Below, in pieces: positions 1 to 7,336 of a stretch of 12,638 nucleotides of DNA. The stretch's first letter is position 1; each line of letters starts with the position of its first letter. A program made the position numbers and the translations under genes. The stretch covers positions 1 to 12,638 of the forward strand of contig JALNXV010000067.1 in NCBI GenBank assembly GCA_023230175.1, in the 5' to 3' direction. The DNA comes from Candidatus Cloacimonadota bacterium. Lineage in GTDB: Bacteria > Cloacimonadota > Cloacimonadia > Cloacimonadales > WRIO01. The notes under the pieces are model-generated. The model was given only the letters and a program-made list of their open reading frames with translations. It was not told where the DNA came from and did no database searches.

Positions 1-1099
1 TAAAGTTTTTAATTAAGTCATCTTTTGAATATAATCGATTTATTTTTAGTCCGACGTAGTCTTCTACAGTAGAATTACTTAAATATCTATTATTTAATAT
101 GGAAATCTCTTTGAATTCTATTTTTTCCGGTAAATAGTTAGTAAATTTATGGTTTTTTCGTTGTTTGAATTTTGAGAGTTGTTGAAGCTCGTTATAATGC
201 TTTAGAGCTTCATAGTAGCCTATGTCTATAATTTCTTGAGCTTTATCAAATTCTAAAGTTGAAAATTGTTCAGTATCAGGGAAAAGTAAAATATCAGCAA
301 ATAGTTCTGCCGGTGATTGTTTATATTGCATACCAATTCCGATAGTTTGATTTAGTATTTGAACAATATTTTTTAAGTCTTTAGCTTTTGAAAGTTTAGT
401 ATTGCTTTTTAGTCCAATAATAAAGTTCATTCCATATTGATCAGCAATATCCGCCGGGAAATTTTGTGCAATTCCACCATCTATAAAATATTGATTATTA
501 ATTTCCATAGGCATAAATACACTTGGAATGGAGCTACTTGCTCTTAAAGCATCAGCAAGAGAGCCATTTTCGAAAATTTTTAGTGATCCATTTTCTAAAT
601 TAGTCCCGGTGCAAACAAAGGGTAAAGGTAATTGTGAAAAGTTATTTATATGAGCTACTCGCCACGTTTCGTAAAAGAATTGCAAATGGATATTATTGCC
701 TATAATTAATCCTTGAGGTAGGCTTGGTTTGAATCTTTTATCAAGATTAAACGTGATATTAGAAGAAGGTAACCATTTCTTTTGTCCAATATAAAGATCA
801 TTACGAGCTACTTTATCTGTGAGTAAATCCTCCCAGTTTATCCTTGTAACTATTTTTTCTATTTCTAAAGCTGAATATCCGCTTGCATATAAACCACCGA
901 TAATTGCACCCATACTAGTGCCAAATATATAGTCAATTTCGATATTTAACTCATCTATAACTTTTAACATACCAATATGTGCAAATCCTTTTGCACCTCC
1001 TCCGCTAAGAACTAATCCAATTTTTGGTTGATTAAGTTCTTCAGCAGACAAAGGTAATAATATAAATATATAAATTATTAAATATAATAGTTTTTTCAT
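1..1099 (-). CDS. Patatin-like phospholipase with C-terminal POTRA start (3' end outside window)
   Basis: Serine lipid acyl hydrolase of the patatin family, predicted exported. Reading the minus strand from ATG at 1099, residues 1-19 form a signal peptide (hydrophobic core LLYLIIYIFILLPLSA). The oxyanion motif GGGAKG is at residues 33-38, the nucleophile elbow GTSMG at 60-64 (Ser62), and the second dyad residue in DGG at about 207-209. From about residue 328 the sequence (IEFKEISILNNRY, later VGLKINRLYSKDDL) looks like a POTRA domain. That is the layout of patatins fused to a BamA/TamA-like outer-membrane barrel. The frame stays open to the window edge, so 366 residues are visible and any barrel lies outside. 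No clear Shine-Dalgarno precedes the ATG; the leader is nearly pure A/T. The patatin call is secure from the motifs. The POTRA call is inferred from a short stretch, and the barrel is expected from family knowledge only. Confidence 0.92.
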   Translation of the reverse strand, partial: MKKLLYLIIYIFILLPLSAEELNQPKIGLVLSGGGAKGFAHIGMLKVIDELNIEIDYIFGTSMGAIIGGLYASGYSALEIEKIVTRINWEDLLTDKVARNDLYIGQKKWLPSSNITFNLDKRFKPSLPQGLIIGNNIHLQFFYETWRVAHINNFSQLPLPFVCTGTNLENGSLKIFENGSLADALRASSSIPSVFMPMEINNQYFIDGGIAQNFPADIADQYGMNFIIGLKSNTKLSKAKDLKNIVQILNQTIGIGMQYKQSPAELFADILLFPDTEQFSTLEFDKAQEIIDIGYYEALKHYNELQQLSKFKQRKNHKFTNYLPEKIEFKEISILNNRYLSNSTVEDYVGLKINRLYSKDDLIKNF

Positions 1100-1394
1100 T
1101 TTTATACATTTAATTATTATCATCTTTTTGTCAATAATTTTTTTAAGTTTTTGTGTATTATCTGTGTGTGTATTAGAATTTTATTATAATTTTTATCTTT
1201 ATAGAGATATTCTTTAATATCATAATCGATACTTACTTACGGTCTATGTTTGTAGATTTTATTATTTAAGTAGAAAATCTTTTAAAAATACGGTCCTTAA
1301 CTATCCTCAATAAAACTTATTATGTATAAATATAAAAAAAATATTGACTTTTCTAAAGGTTTTGATTTTATGTTAATTGAGAAGGGAATTGATT
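1100..1394. other. Non-coding gap between divergent genes
   Basis: This 295-bp, very AT-rich spacer separates the patatin gene (minus) from the DUF4390-like gene (plus). I see no ORF, RNA gene or strong palindrome in it. A TTGACA on the minus strand (1134-1129) could be the patatin -35 box, but no good -10 follows at the right distance. A plus-strand candidate lies at 1344-1372. Confidence 0.6.
1344..1372 (+). promoter_or_regulatory. Weak candidate promoter of the DUF4390-NtrY-NtrX-SppA cluster
   Basis: TTGACT (1344-1349) and TTTATG (1367-1372) are separated by 17 bp. The -10 box is poor and the start would fall only about 15 nt before the ATG at 1395, leaving a very short leader. It is listed because it is the only reasonable -35 on this strand in the gap. 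Confidence 0.25.
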
Positions 1395-1943
1395 ATGGTA
1401 GGTTCATTTTTTGATAAGGTTTATCATGGTTTGCTTGGTTTGAGTTTATTATTTATGACCAGTTATACAGGTAACGATGCCCGTATCGGTAAATTTTCTT
1501 ATTATGTTTCAGAACAAAATATTATAGTTAATTGTCAGATAGAAAATGCTTTTGAGAATGATTTTGAAGAGATATTTTTATCTGGAATAGATATCCCTAT
1601 TTGTTTTGAAACAAAGCTTACCTCAAAGAAGCTAAAGATTGCAAAAGAAGAATTTGAATATCATATTAGGTGGATAAGCAAAAATGAACATTGGGAAGTA
1701 ACTTTGGAAAACCAAGATTATACTTTTTATACTAATGATTATGATTTTTTGATTGAGGAGATATCTAAGATAAAGATAAAGTTTGATGTTGACTTATCAG
1801 AGTTTCAAGAACTTGATTTTGAGTTAAAGGCATCATTACCAAAATTGTATATTCCATCAATTAAGAAAGAAGTGGATTTAATGTTATTATGGAAATTAAA
1901 ATCTCCAACACTTACAAAAAAAATAGCTTTTACGGGAGTATAA
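1395..1943 (+). CDS. DUF4390-like exported protein upstream of an NtrY-type kinase
   Basis: Predicted 182-residue exported or membrane-anchored protein of unknown function. The N-terminus has a hydrophobic stretch (about residues 11-24, HGLLGLSLLFMTSY). The rest is beta-rich, with alternating charged and aliphatic residues, and ends in a DVDLSEF...LPKLYIPS...LWKLKSP segment. This resembles the end of DUF4390 proteins, which in proteobacteria sit directly before ntrY; here too the next gene is an NtrY-type kinase. I chose ATG 1395, not the in-frame TTG at 1377, because GAAGGG at 1381-1386 is a Shine-Dalgarno 8 nt before it. The stop codon directly abuts the kinase ATG, so the two are co-transcribed. 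It may act as an envelope partner or signal input for the kinase, but that is inference. The family assignment rests on weak similarity plus position. Confidence 0.72.
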   Translation: MVGSFFDKVYHGLLGLSLLFMTSYTGNDARIGKFSYYVSEQNIIVNCQIENAFENDFEEIFLSGIDIPICFETKLTSKKLKIAKEEFEYHIRWISKNEHWEVTLENQDYTFYTNDYDFLIEEISKIKIKFDVDLSEFQELDFELKASLPKLYIPSIKKEVDLMLLWKLKSPTLTKKIAFTGV

Positions 1944-3119
1944 ATGAAAAGAAAAATGGGTTTTAGTGCTTTTGTGATTATAATTTTTATTATTATTTTT
2001 GCTTCCAGTTTAACTATTTTAAATAATTATTATACTAAAAAACAGGATGAAGTTGCAGTCGCTTTTTCTCAATTAAGAGATAGTGAAGAGATATTTAAGG
2101 ATTTAGAATTGAAAACTGAACAAGACAGGGTATTGGTTTCTACTCTCAAAACAAATATTGCTCAAACTCTTGCCGGTATTAAGCTTATACAAAGTGAATC
2201 CAGATTATATTCTTCTTTAATGTTTTTTACGCTCTTTCTTGTCTCGGTTATTGTATTTGTTTTAATTATTACTAAGCTTACTAAACCATTACATGAACTT
2301 CAGAAGGCTTCTGAATTGATCAAAACCGGTGATTTTAATGTTTTTATCAAACCTTCCGGTATAAAAGAAGTAAAGAATCTTATTAACTCGTTTAATGAAA
2401 TGTCTAAAGAATTGGATAATACTCAGCAGAAGCTATTAATAGCACAAAAACAATTAATCTGGAAAGATTTATCAAGGATTCTTACTCATGAAATTAAAAA
2501 TCCTTTAACCCCAATTCAATTGACTATGCAAAGATTGGAAGAAAAATTTTATTCTGATTTAAATAAATTTAATGATATATTTCCCGAATCCTTACAGCTT
2601 GTTTACCAAGAAATTAATAATTTGCAAAATTTAGTAACTTCATTTTCTACCTTTGCAAAAGATATACAACCAACACAAACAGTCTTTGATCCTGCTCATG
2701 CTATTAATGATATAATTAAACCTTATCAACAAAAATATTCTATAGAAATTAATTTAGAAGATAATCATCGGATAAAGTTTGATAATACTCATTTCTATCA
2801 GATAATAACTAATATTTTTCAGAATGCTGTTGAATCATCCTCTCCTGAAGCAAGTATTTTTATTAGCTTAGAAAAAATTCATTCTTATGTTGTCTTAAAA
2901 ATCCGCGATCAAGGTTCAGGGATAGCTAAGGAGGATTTATCTCGAATATTTGAGCCTTATTTTACAAAGAAAAGTAAGGGTACCGGGTTAGGCTTAGCTC
3001 TTGTGAAAAAATTATGTGATGCTAATCATTGTATTATTAGAGTAAAATCAAAATTGAGAGAAGGGACAGAATTTGAATTGATTATGGAGGAAGTAAGTGA
3101 AAATTCTGATAATAGATGA
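1944..3119 (+). CDS. NtrY-type membrane sensor histidine kinase
   Basis: Inner-membrane histidine kinase that should phosphorylate the regulator encoded next. In order: TM1 about residues 8-27, a short periplasmic segment about 28-90 rich in charged, coiled-coil-like residues, TM2 about 91-111, a HAMP linker about 112-160, then the dimerisation domain with phospho-acceptor His182 in THEIKNPLTP. The catalytic domain shows the N box (NIFQNAVES, Asn294), G1 (DQGSGI, 322-327), F box (FEPYFTKK, 337-343) and G2 (GTGLGLA, 346-352). The THEIKNPLTPIQL signature is typical of NtrY kinases. At 391 residues it is much shorter than classical NtrY (about 700), lacking the extra transmembrane segments and the PAS domain, so sensing must use the small periplasmic loop, the membrane or a partner. 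GGGAG lies before the ATG. The 3' end overlaps the regulator by 23 bp. The kinase call is certain; the signal is unknown. Confidence 0.95.
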   Translation: MKRKMGFSAFVIIIFIIIFASSLTILNNYYTKKQDEVAVAFSQLRDSEEIFKDLELKTEQDRVLVSTLKTNIAQTLAGIKLIQSESRLYSSLMFFTLFLVSVIVFVLIITKLTKPLHELQKASELIKTGDFNVFIKPSGIKEVKNLINSFNEMSKELDNTQQKLLIAQKQLIWKDLSRILTHEIKNPLTPIQLTMQRLEEKFYSDLNKFNDIFPESLQLVYQEINNLQNLVTSFSTFAKDIQPTQTVFDPAHAINDIIKPYQQKYSIEINLEDNHRIKFDNTHFYQIITNIFQNAVESSSPEASIFISLEKIHSYVVLKIRDQGSGIAKEDLSRIFEPYFTKKSKGTGLGLALVKKLCDANHCIIRVKSKLREGTEFELIMEEVSENSDNR

Positions 3120-4458
3120 TGAAAAAAATATATGCATTAGTTTAAAAAATATCTTAGATGACGAAGGTTATACTACTCAATGGATTAATTCTTGTAAAGA
3201 AGCGTATCGCCTTTTAGATGATTTTGAACCGGAATTAATAATTTTAGATGTTAAACTTAAAGACGAAAATGGTTTAGATTTTTTGGAAGATATTAAGAAT
3301 AAAAAGTTTGATATTCCTGTCATTATGATTTCCGGACATAGCGGTATTAGAGAAGCAGTTCAAGCTATGAAGGTTGGGGCTTTTGATTTTTTAGAAAAAC
3401 CTTTAAATTTAACTCGTGTAAAATTAACTGTTTTAAATGCATTAGATTTTTATAAATTACGTAATGATTATAGACGACTAAAAACAGATTTTGCTGAACA
3501 TTATAAGATTATTGGTAAAAGTGATGCATTACTTAGCACTTTAGAATTAATTAAAAAACTTGCAAAAACAAACTCTCGCGTTTTGATACGTGGGGAATCA
3601 GGAACAGGTAAAGAGTTGTTTGCTTATGCTTTGCATCATATGAGTATAAGAAAAGAACAACCTTTTATAAAATTTAATTCTGCTGCAATTCCTTCTGAAT
3701 TAGTTGAAAGTGAGTTATTTGGTTATGAGAAAGGAGCTTTTACCGGTGCAATAAAGTCAAAAAAAGGAAAGATTGAATTAGCTGATGGTGGTACTTTATT
3801 TCTTGATGAAATTGGAGATATGAGCTTATCTGCTCAAGCAAAGATACTTAGAGTTTTGCAAGAAGGAGAATTACAAAGAGTTGGCTCAAATAATACAATT
3901 AAGGTTGATACAAGAATCATTGCTGCAACTCATAAAAATCTTGAAGAAATGGTTAGTAATGGGAATTTTAGAGAAGATTTATTTTATAGATTAAATGTAG
4001 TGCCGGTGATATGCCCTCCTTTAAGAGAAAGAAAAGATGATATACCTATTTTAATAGAGTACTTTACTCAAAAATTTTCTTCAGAACTTAATATAAAATT
4101 AAAGAGTTTTTCAACCGAAGCTTTAGAGTATTTACAACAGTGGGATTTCCCGGGAAACATAAGAGAGTTAAAAAATCTAATTGAAAGATTATATATATTG
4201 ATTGATTCGGAATTAATTGATAAGAATGACTTAATCCCTCATCATAGCATAGAAAAAAGAGAAATTGATGATGATTTCTGGATTGAAACAAAATTGTTTA
4301 ATGATAAAAAGTTAGATTTTGAAACTAAATATCTTAGTACTCAATTGAAACTAAATGATTATTGTATTTCAAAAACAGCTAATCTTTTAGGTTTGCAACA
4401 ATCAAATTTATCCAGAAAATTAAAAGAATTAAATATAAATCCTAAGGAGGAAAAATGA
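3097..4458 (+). CDS. Sigma-54-dependent response regulator (NtrC/NtrX type)
   Basis: Cytoplasmic transcription activator paired with the preceding kinase. Receiver domain at about residues 1-120 with acidic pocket Asp7/Asp8, phospho-acceptor Asp51 and Lys101. AAA+ domain at about 138-370: Walker A GESGTGKE (166-173), the sigma-54 contact loop GAFTGA (213-218), Walker B LFLDEIGD (234-241) and arginine-finger region FREDLFYRLN (291-300). A Fis-type helix-turn-helix is at about 411-446 (ISKTANLLGLQQSNLSRKL). The length of 453 is normal for the family. It starts at GTG 3097, not ATG, with GGAGG at 3086-3090 inside the kinase gene; MKILIIDDE is the expected receiver N-terminus. Its stop overlaps the sppA ATG by 4 bp, so translation of the three genes is probably coupled. 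An intact GAFTGA implies true sigma-54 dependence. I found no convincing -24/-12 promoter in this window, so its targets are probably elsewhere. Confidence 0.95.
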   Translation: MKILIIDDEKNICISLKNILDDEGYTTQWINSCKEAYRLLDDFEPELIILDVKLKDENGLDFLEDIKNKKFDIPVIMISGHSGIREAVQAMKVGAFDFLEKPLNLTRVKLTVLNALDFYKLRNDYRRLKTDFAEHYKIIGKSDALLSTLELIKKLAKTNSRVLIRGESGTGKELFAYALHHMSIRKEQPFIKFNSAAIPSELVESELFGYEKGAFTGAIKSKKGKIELADGGTLFLDEIGDMSLSAQAKILRVLQEGELQRVGSNNTIKVDTRIIAATHKNLEEMVSNGNFREDLFYRLNVVPVICPPLRERKDDIPILIEYFTQKFSSELNIKLKSFSTEALEYLQQWDFPGNIRELKNLIERLYILIDSELIDKNDLIPHHSIEKREIDDDFWIETKLFNDKKLDFETKYLSTQLKLNDYCISKTANLLGLQQSNLSRKLKELNINPKEEK

Positions 4459-6188
4459 GAGCAAAATGGTATTTTTTAGGTTGTCTTACTTCTGTTGTAA
4501 TAGTAATTTTACTTATAATATTATCAGTTAACAGTTTAGTTAAGATGTCAAAGAAAACTCAGGTTTCAAAAATTTCTGAAGATTCAGTATTATACCTCAA
4601 ATTATCCGGGTATATTTCAGAATATTCTACTGTAAATGATGCAAGATTTCAGTTTGTACCTACATCAGCTCATGACATTATTACAAAGATTAAAAAAGCT
4701 AAAACAGATGAGAATATTGAGTCAGTAGTTATTAGACCGGAATTTATTGTTTGTGGTTATGCGGTAGCAAATGAAATTAGACAAGCTTTGAATGATTTTA
4801 AAGAATCAGGTAAAAAGGTTTATGGTTATATTAATATGGCTAGTCAAAAAGATATCTTTATCTTAAGTGCCGCTAATAAGGTATATATAAACCCTTCTGC
4901 TTCTGCAGGTTTTATGTTACACGGTGTTGGAGGTAATTTTGCTTTTTATAAAGATATGTTATCAAAAATTGGTGTAGAAGTTCACGTTATTAGAGCGGGT
5001 AAATATAAGGCTGCAGGTGAAAGTTTTTCTAGAAGCAGTATGTCAAATGAGTATAAAGAAAATATCTCAATAATATATAAAGATTTGTATGATCAATTAG
5101 TTACTGATTTAGCTAATAATTATGAAATGTCTGAACAAAACGTAAAATTCTTATTTGAAGATAGAGAAGAATATTTTGTTAATTTAGAAAAAAGTAAAGA
5201 GTTTAATATTATTGACGACTTACAACAATTTGATGATTTTCTAAAAGAGATTGGTGTTAAAGAAAGTCAATTAGTTAAACTATCAAAATATAATCCTTCA
5301 GATGAAAAGTTAAAATTTAATAAGATTGCAGTTGTATATGCTCAGGGTAATATTGTATCAAATAAGCCAAGTTTTAATGAAATGAATATAAACTCTGAAC
5401 AATATCTAAAAATATTAGATGATATAGAGAAAGATGACACTATAAAAGCAGTAGTACTAAGAGTCAATAGTCCCGGGGGTTCTGCTTTAGAATCAGATAT
5501 AATATATCATAAAATTAATAAATTAAAAGAGAAAAAACCTGTTGTTGTTTCAATGAGTGATGTTGCTGCTTCCGGAGGTTATTATATCTCAGCTAATGCT
5601 AACTATATCTTTGCGGATGCATACACTATAACCGGCTCTATTGGAGTCATTGGAATGCTACCGGATTTATCACAAATGTCTCAAAAAATTGGAATTAATA
5701 CTGAGACTGTTGGTTATGGTAAATTTTTAAGTTCTTATGATATGTGGAATGCTTACAATAAAGATTTTGAAAGAGGTTTACAAGTTGGCATTAATGATGT
5801 ATATAATGAATTTTTAACCAGAGTCTCTGAAGGTAGAAATATACCTTATAATGATGTAGATAAGATTGCTCAAGGTCAAGTTTGGTCTGCAAAAAAGGCT
5901 TTAGAATATAAATTAATTGATGAGATAGGTTCTCTTGAGGATGCTATTAATAAGGCATCTGAGATTGTGTTTGAAAACAATTTTTCTTTGGTTTATTATC
6001 CTCAGAGAAAGAATTTTATAGAATTTATTATGGAAGATAATCTTGATTTTAATCTATTGAAGATGGCTATAAAAAATGAAGTTCCGGAATTATTGCTTAA
6101 TGATACTGAGGATTATTTACAAATAATTGATGAAATTCAAAATAATCCTATTCAAATGAGAATGGAATATCTTTTGGACGTTAATTAA
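4455..6188 (+). CDS. sppA: Signal peptide peptidase SppA, long form
   Basis: Membrane-anchored serine protease that degrades signal peptides left in the inner membrane after cleavage, with its active site on the periplasmic side. One TM anchor at about residues 8-28 is followed by two tandem S49/ClpP-like domains. The N-terminal domain supplies the general-base lysine (Lys185 in AGKYKAAGE). The C-terminal domain supplies the nucleophile (Ser343 in VNSPGGSA), followed by the ASGGYYISA and TGSIGVIG motifs. At 577 residues it matches the Escherichia coli-type 67-kDa form that uses a Ser/Lys dyad split between domains. AAGGAGG just before the ATG is a strong Shine-Dalgarno, and the 4-bp ATGA overlap puts it in the operon with the two-component system. 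Sharing an operon with an NtrC-type activator suggests that membrane or secretion stress feeds into this unit (inference). An intrinsic terminator follows. Confidence 0.95.
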   Translation: MRAKWYFLGCLTSVVIVILLIILSVNSLVKMSKKTQVSKISEDSVLYLKLSGYISEYSTVNDARFQFVPTSAHDIITKIKKAKTDENIESVVIRPEFIVCGYAVANEIRQALNDFKESGKKVYGYINMASQKDIFILSAANKVYINPSASAGFMLHGVGGNFAFYKDMLSKIGVEVHVIRAGKYKAAGESFSRSSMSNEYKENISIIYKDLYDQLVTDLANNYEMSEQNVKFLFEDREEYFVNLEKSKEFNIIDDLQQFDDFLKEIGVKESQLVKLSKYNPSDEKLKFNKIAVVYAQGNIVSNKPSFNEMNINSEQYLKILDDIEKDDTIKAVVLRVNSPGGSALESDIIYHKINKLKEKKPVVVSMSDVAASGGYYISANANYIFADAYTITGSIGVIGMLPDLSQMSQKIGINTETVGYGKFLSSYDMWNAYNKDFERGLQVGINDVYNEFLTRVSEGRNIPYNDVDKIAQGQVWSAKKALEYKLIDEIGSLEDAINKASEIVFENNFSLVYYPQRKNFIEFIMEDNLDFNLLKMAIKNEVPELLLNDTEDYLQIIDEIQNNPIQMRMEYLLDVN

Positions 6189-6210
6189 ATAATCCATAAT
6201 GTGAATAAAT

Positions 6211-6247
6211 AAAACCGGCTAAGTTTATAATATTTATGCCGGTTTTT
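6211..6247 (+). terminator. Intrinsic terminator after sppA
   Basis: A perfect 9-bp stem, AAAACCGGC (6211-6219) with GCCGGTTTT (6238-6246), encloses an 18-nt AT-rich loop and runs into seven consecutive T residues (6243-6249). It starts 23 bp after the sppA stop and closes the kinase-regulator-protease operon. Confidence 0.85.
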
Positions 6248-6267
6248 TTATCTAATAAATTTATTAC

Positions 6268-6295
6268 TTTACAAAATCCTTGTGCAAAATATTCT
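6268..6295 (+). promoter_or_regulatory. Candidate promoter of the NifU-TPR unit
   Basis: TTTACA (6268-6273), 16 bp, then TATTCT (6290-6295), placed after the sppA terminator and 27 bp before the NifU ATG. The same -10 sequence, TATTCT, appears in the best promoter of this window (minus strand, 8846-8874), which gives it some weight. Confidence 0.45.
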
Positions 6296-6322
6296 TGTAA
6301 AAAAAAATTATGGAGGCATAAA

Positions 6323-6544
6323 ATGAGAGAAAAAATTCAAGAAGTAATCAATAAAGTTCGCCCTGCATTACAGGCTGACGGTGGTGATGTTGAACTTATT
6401 AACGTACTTGAAGACGGAACTGTTGAAGTAAGACTTAAAGGTGCTTGTGGTAGTTGCCCTATGGCTACTTTAACTTTGAAAAATGGTATTGAAAGAGTCC
6501 TTAAAGAAGAAATTCCTTTTGTAACAAAAGTTGTTTCTGTTTAA
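6323..6544 (+). CDS. NifU-type Fe-S cluster scaffold, C-terminal domain only
   Basis: Small (73-residue) cytoplasmic Fe-S cluster assembly or carrier protein of the NifU C-terminal (Nfu) family. The whole protein is one domain: a helix with RPALQADGGDVELI (residues 13-26), beta strands (VEVRLKGAC), and the cluster-ligating CxxC (Cys42 and Cys45 in GACGSCPMAT), which bridges a 4Fe-4S cluster between two subunits in known members. I start it at ATG 6323, with GGAGG at 6312-6316. An in-frame upstream ATG at 6236 lies inside the terminator stem and adds low-complexity residues, so it is rejected. No cysteine desulfurase or other Fe-S genes are adjacent; the only partner is the TPR gene 19 bp downstream. 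Confidence 0.93.
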   Translation: MREKIQEVINKVRPALQADGGDVELINVLEDGTVEVRLKGACGSCPMATLTLKNGIERVLKEEIPFVTKVVSV

Positions 6545-6563
6545 TAATAACACTGGAGTATTA

Positions 6564-7277
6564 ATGAAAAAAATTTTCTTTATTGTACTTGTTTTGATAG
6601 GTGTTAATCTATTTGCATCAGTAAAAATTAATGATATCTTCTTGGAGTATAATAGTGATCCTAATTTTGAAAGTTTTACTAAGGCGTATAATTTTTTGAA
6701 TATTTCAGCTGATTATGATACTACGATGTCACCTTATGTGTCATATCTTTATTTAAGCTTACTTCATAAAAATGAATATAATAGAATGCTTGAACTACTT
6801 ATGTCTAATGTTGACTATATGAACTCTCAAATGAAATTTCAAATTGCTAATTTGTTATTAGATGATAGTAAATATGATGAAGCCATTAATTTATATAATC
6901 AAGTTACTGATGATATTCCTGATTGGTCTTGTGCTTGGCGACATAAAGGTAAAGCTCTCTTGATGATAAAAGATTACAACAATGCTGAAAAAGCATTAGA
7001 AAAATCAATTGAAACAAGAGAAGGTCATTATGATGCTTATTTGAATCTTGCCGAAGTCTATTATGCTCAAAAAAAATATAAAGATGCAAAAAGAATAATT
7101 GAACAAGGATTTCAATATCAAGCAATTGATGTTAAAGATGAGGATGATTATTCTATAGAATATGTTCATTTCTTATATCTTGATATTTTAAGAGCAAGTA
7201 AAGATAAGAATACTAAGAATTTTGAATCCGAAGTGCGTAGTAAATTTCCTGATAGTCAATATTGGGATAAGAAATAA
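6564..7277 (+). CDS. Exported tetratricopeptide-repeat protein
   Basis: A 237-residue protein with a signal peptide (MKKIFFIVLVLIGVNLFA, cleavage after about residue 18), so it should act in the periplasm or on a membrane surface. Helical TPR units are visible at about 91-120 (ANLLLDDSKYDEAINLYNQV), 123-156 (AWRHKGKALLMIKDYNNAEKA) and 157-190 (AYLNLAEVYYAQKKYKDAKRI). A weaker helical pair lies before them at about 37-80. TPRs are protein-binding scaffolds and no catalytic motif is seen, so the specific role is unknown. The true start is ATG 6564, preceded by GGAG and followed by a classic signal peptide; an in-frame ATG at 6531 overlaps the NifU gene and would spoil the signal peptide. It follows NifU by 19 bp and ends at an intrinsic terminator. 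Confidence 0.85.
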   Translation: MKKIFFIVLVLIGVNLFASVKINDIFLEYNSDPNFESFTKAYNFLNISADYDTTMSPYVSYLYLSLLHKNEYNRMLELLMSNVDYMNSQMKFQIANLLLDDSKYDEAINLYNQVTDDIPDWSCAWRHKGKALLMIKDYNNAEKALEKSIETREGHYDAYLNLAEVYYAQKKYKDAKRIIEQGFQYQAIDVKDEDDYSIEYVHFLYLDILRASKDKNTKNFESEVRSKFPDSQYWDKK

Positions 7278-7293
7278 TTCTAAACAAATTTTT

Positions 7294-7325
7294 AAAAAAG
7301 AAGTCGATATAGACTTCTTTTTTTT
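7294..7325. terminator. Bidirectional intrinsic terminator
   Basis: A 12-bp perfect stem, AAAAAAGAAGTC (7294-7305) with GACTTCTTTTTT (7312-7323), closes a 6-nt loop (GATATA) and has a T run on the plus strand and a matching A run on the other side. It can stop both the TPR transcript and the converging minus-strand gene ending at 7337. Confidence 0.88.
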
Positions 7326-7336
7326 ACTTCTAAAAA

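Noticed and set aside
1100..1394. Sigma-54 -24/-12 promoter for autoregulation of the kinase operon
   Set aside because: I found no GG-N10-GC pair of convincing quality in the gap before the operon.
4088..4291. Minus-strand ORF inside the response regulator gene
   Set aside because: It is antisense to conserved AAA+ and linker sequence and shows no features of its own.
6236..6322. Longer N-terminus for the NifU-type protein
   Set aside because: That start sits in the 3' arm of the sppA terminator. The family begins at MREKIQEVI, and a strong GGAGG precedes ATG 6323.
6531..6563. Earlier start of the TPR protein
   Set aside because: It overlaps the NifU gene, lacks a ribosome site, and puts polar residues ahead of a clean signal peptide.
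6904..7125. Minus-strand ORF inside the TPR gene
   Set aside because: It is antisense to clear TPR repeats, with no ribosome site or motif.
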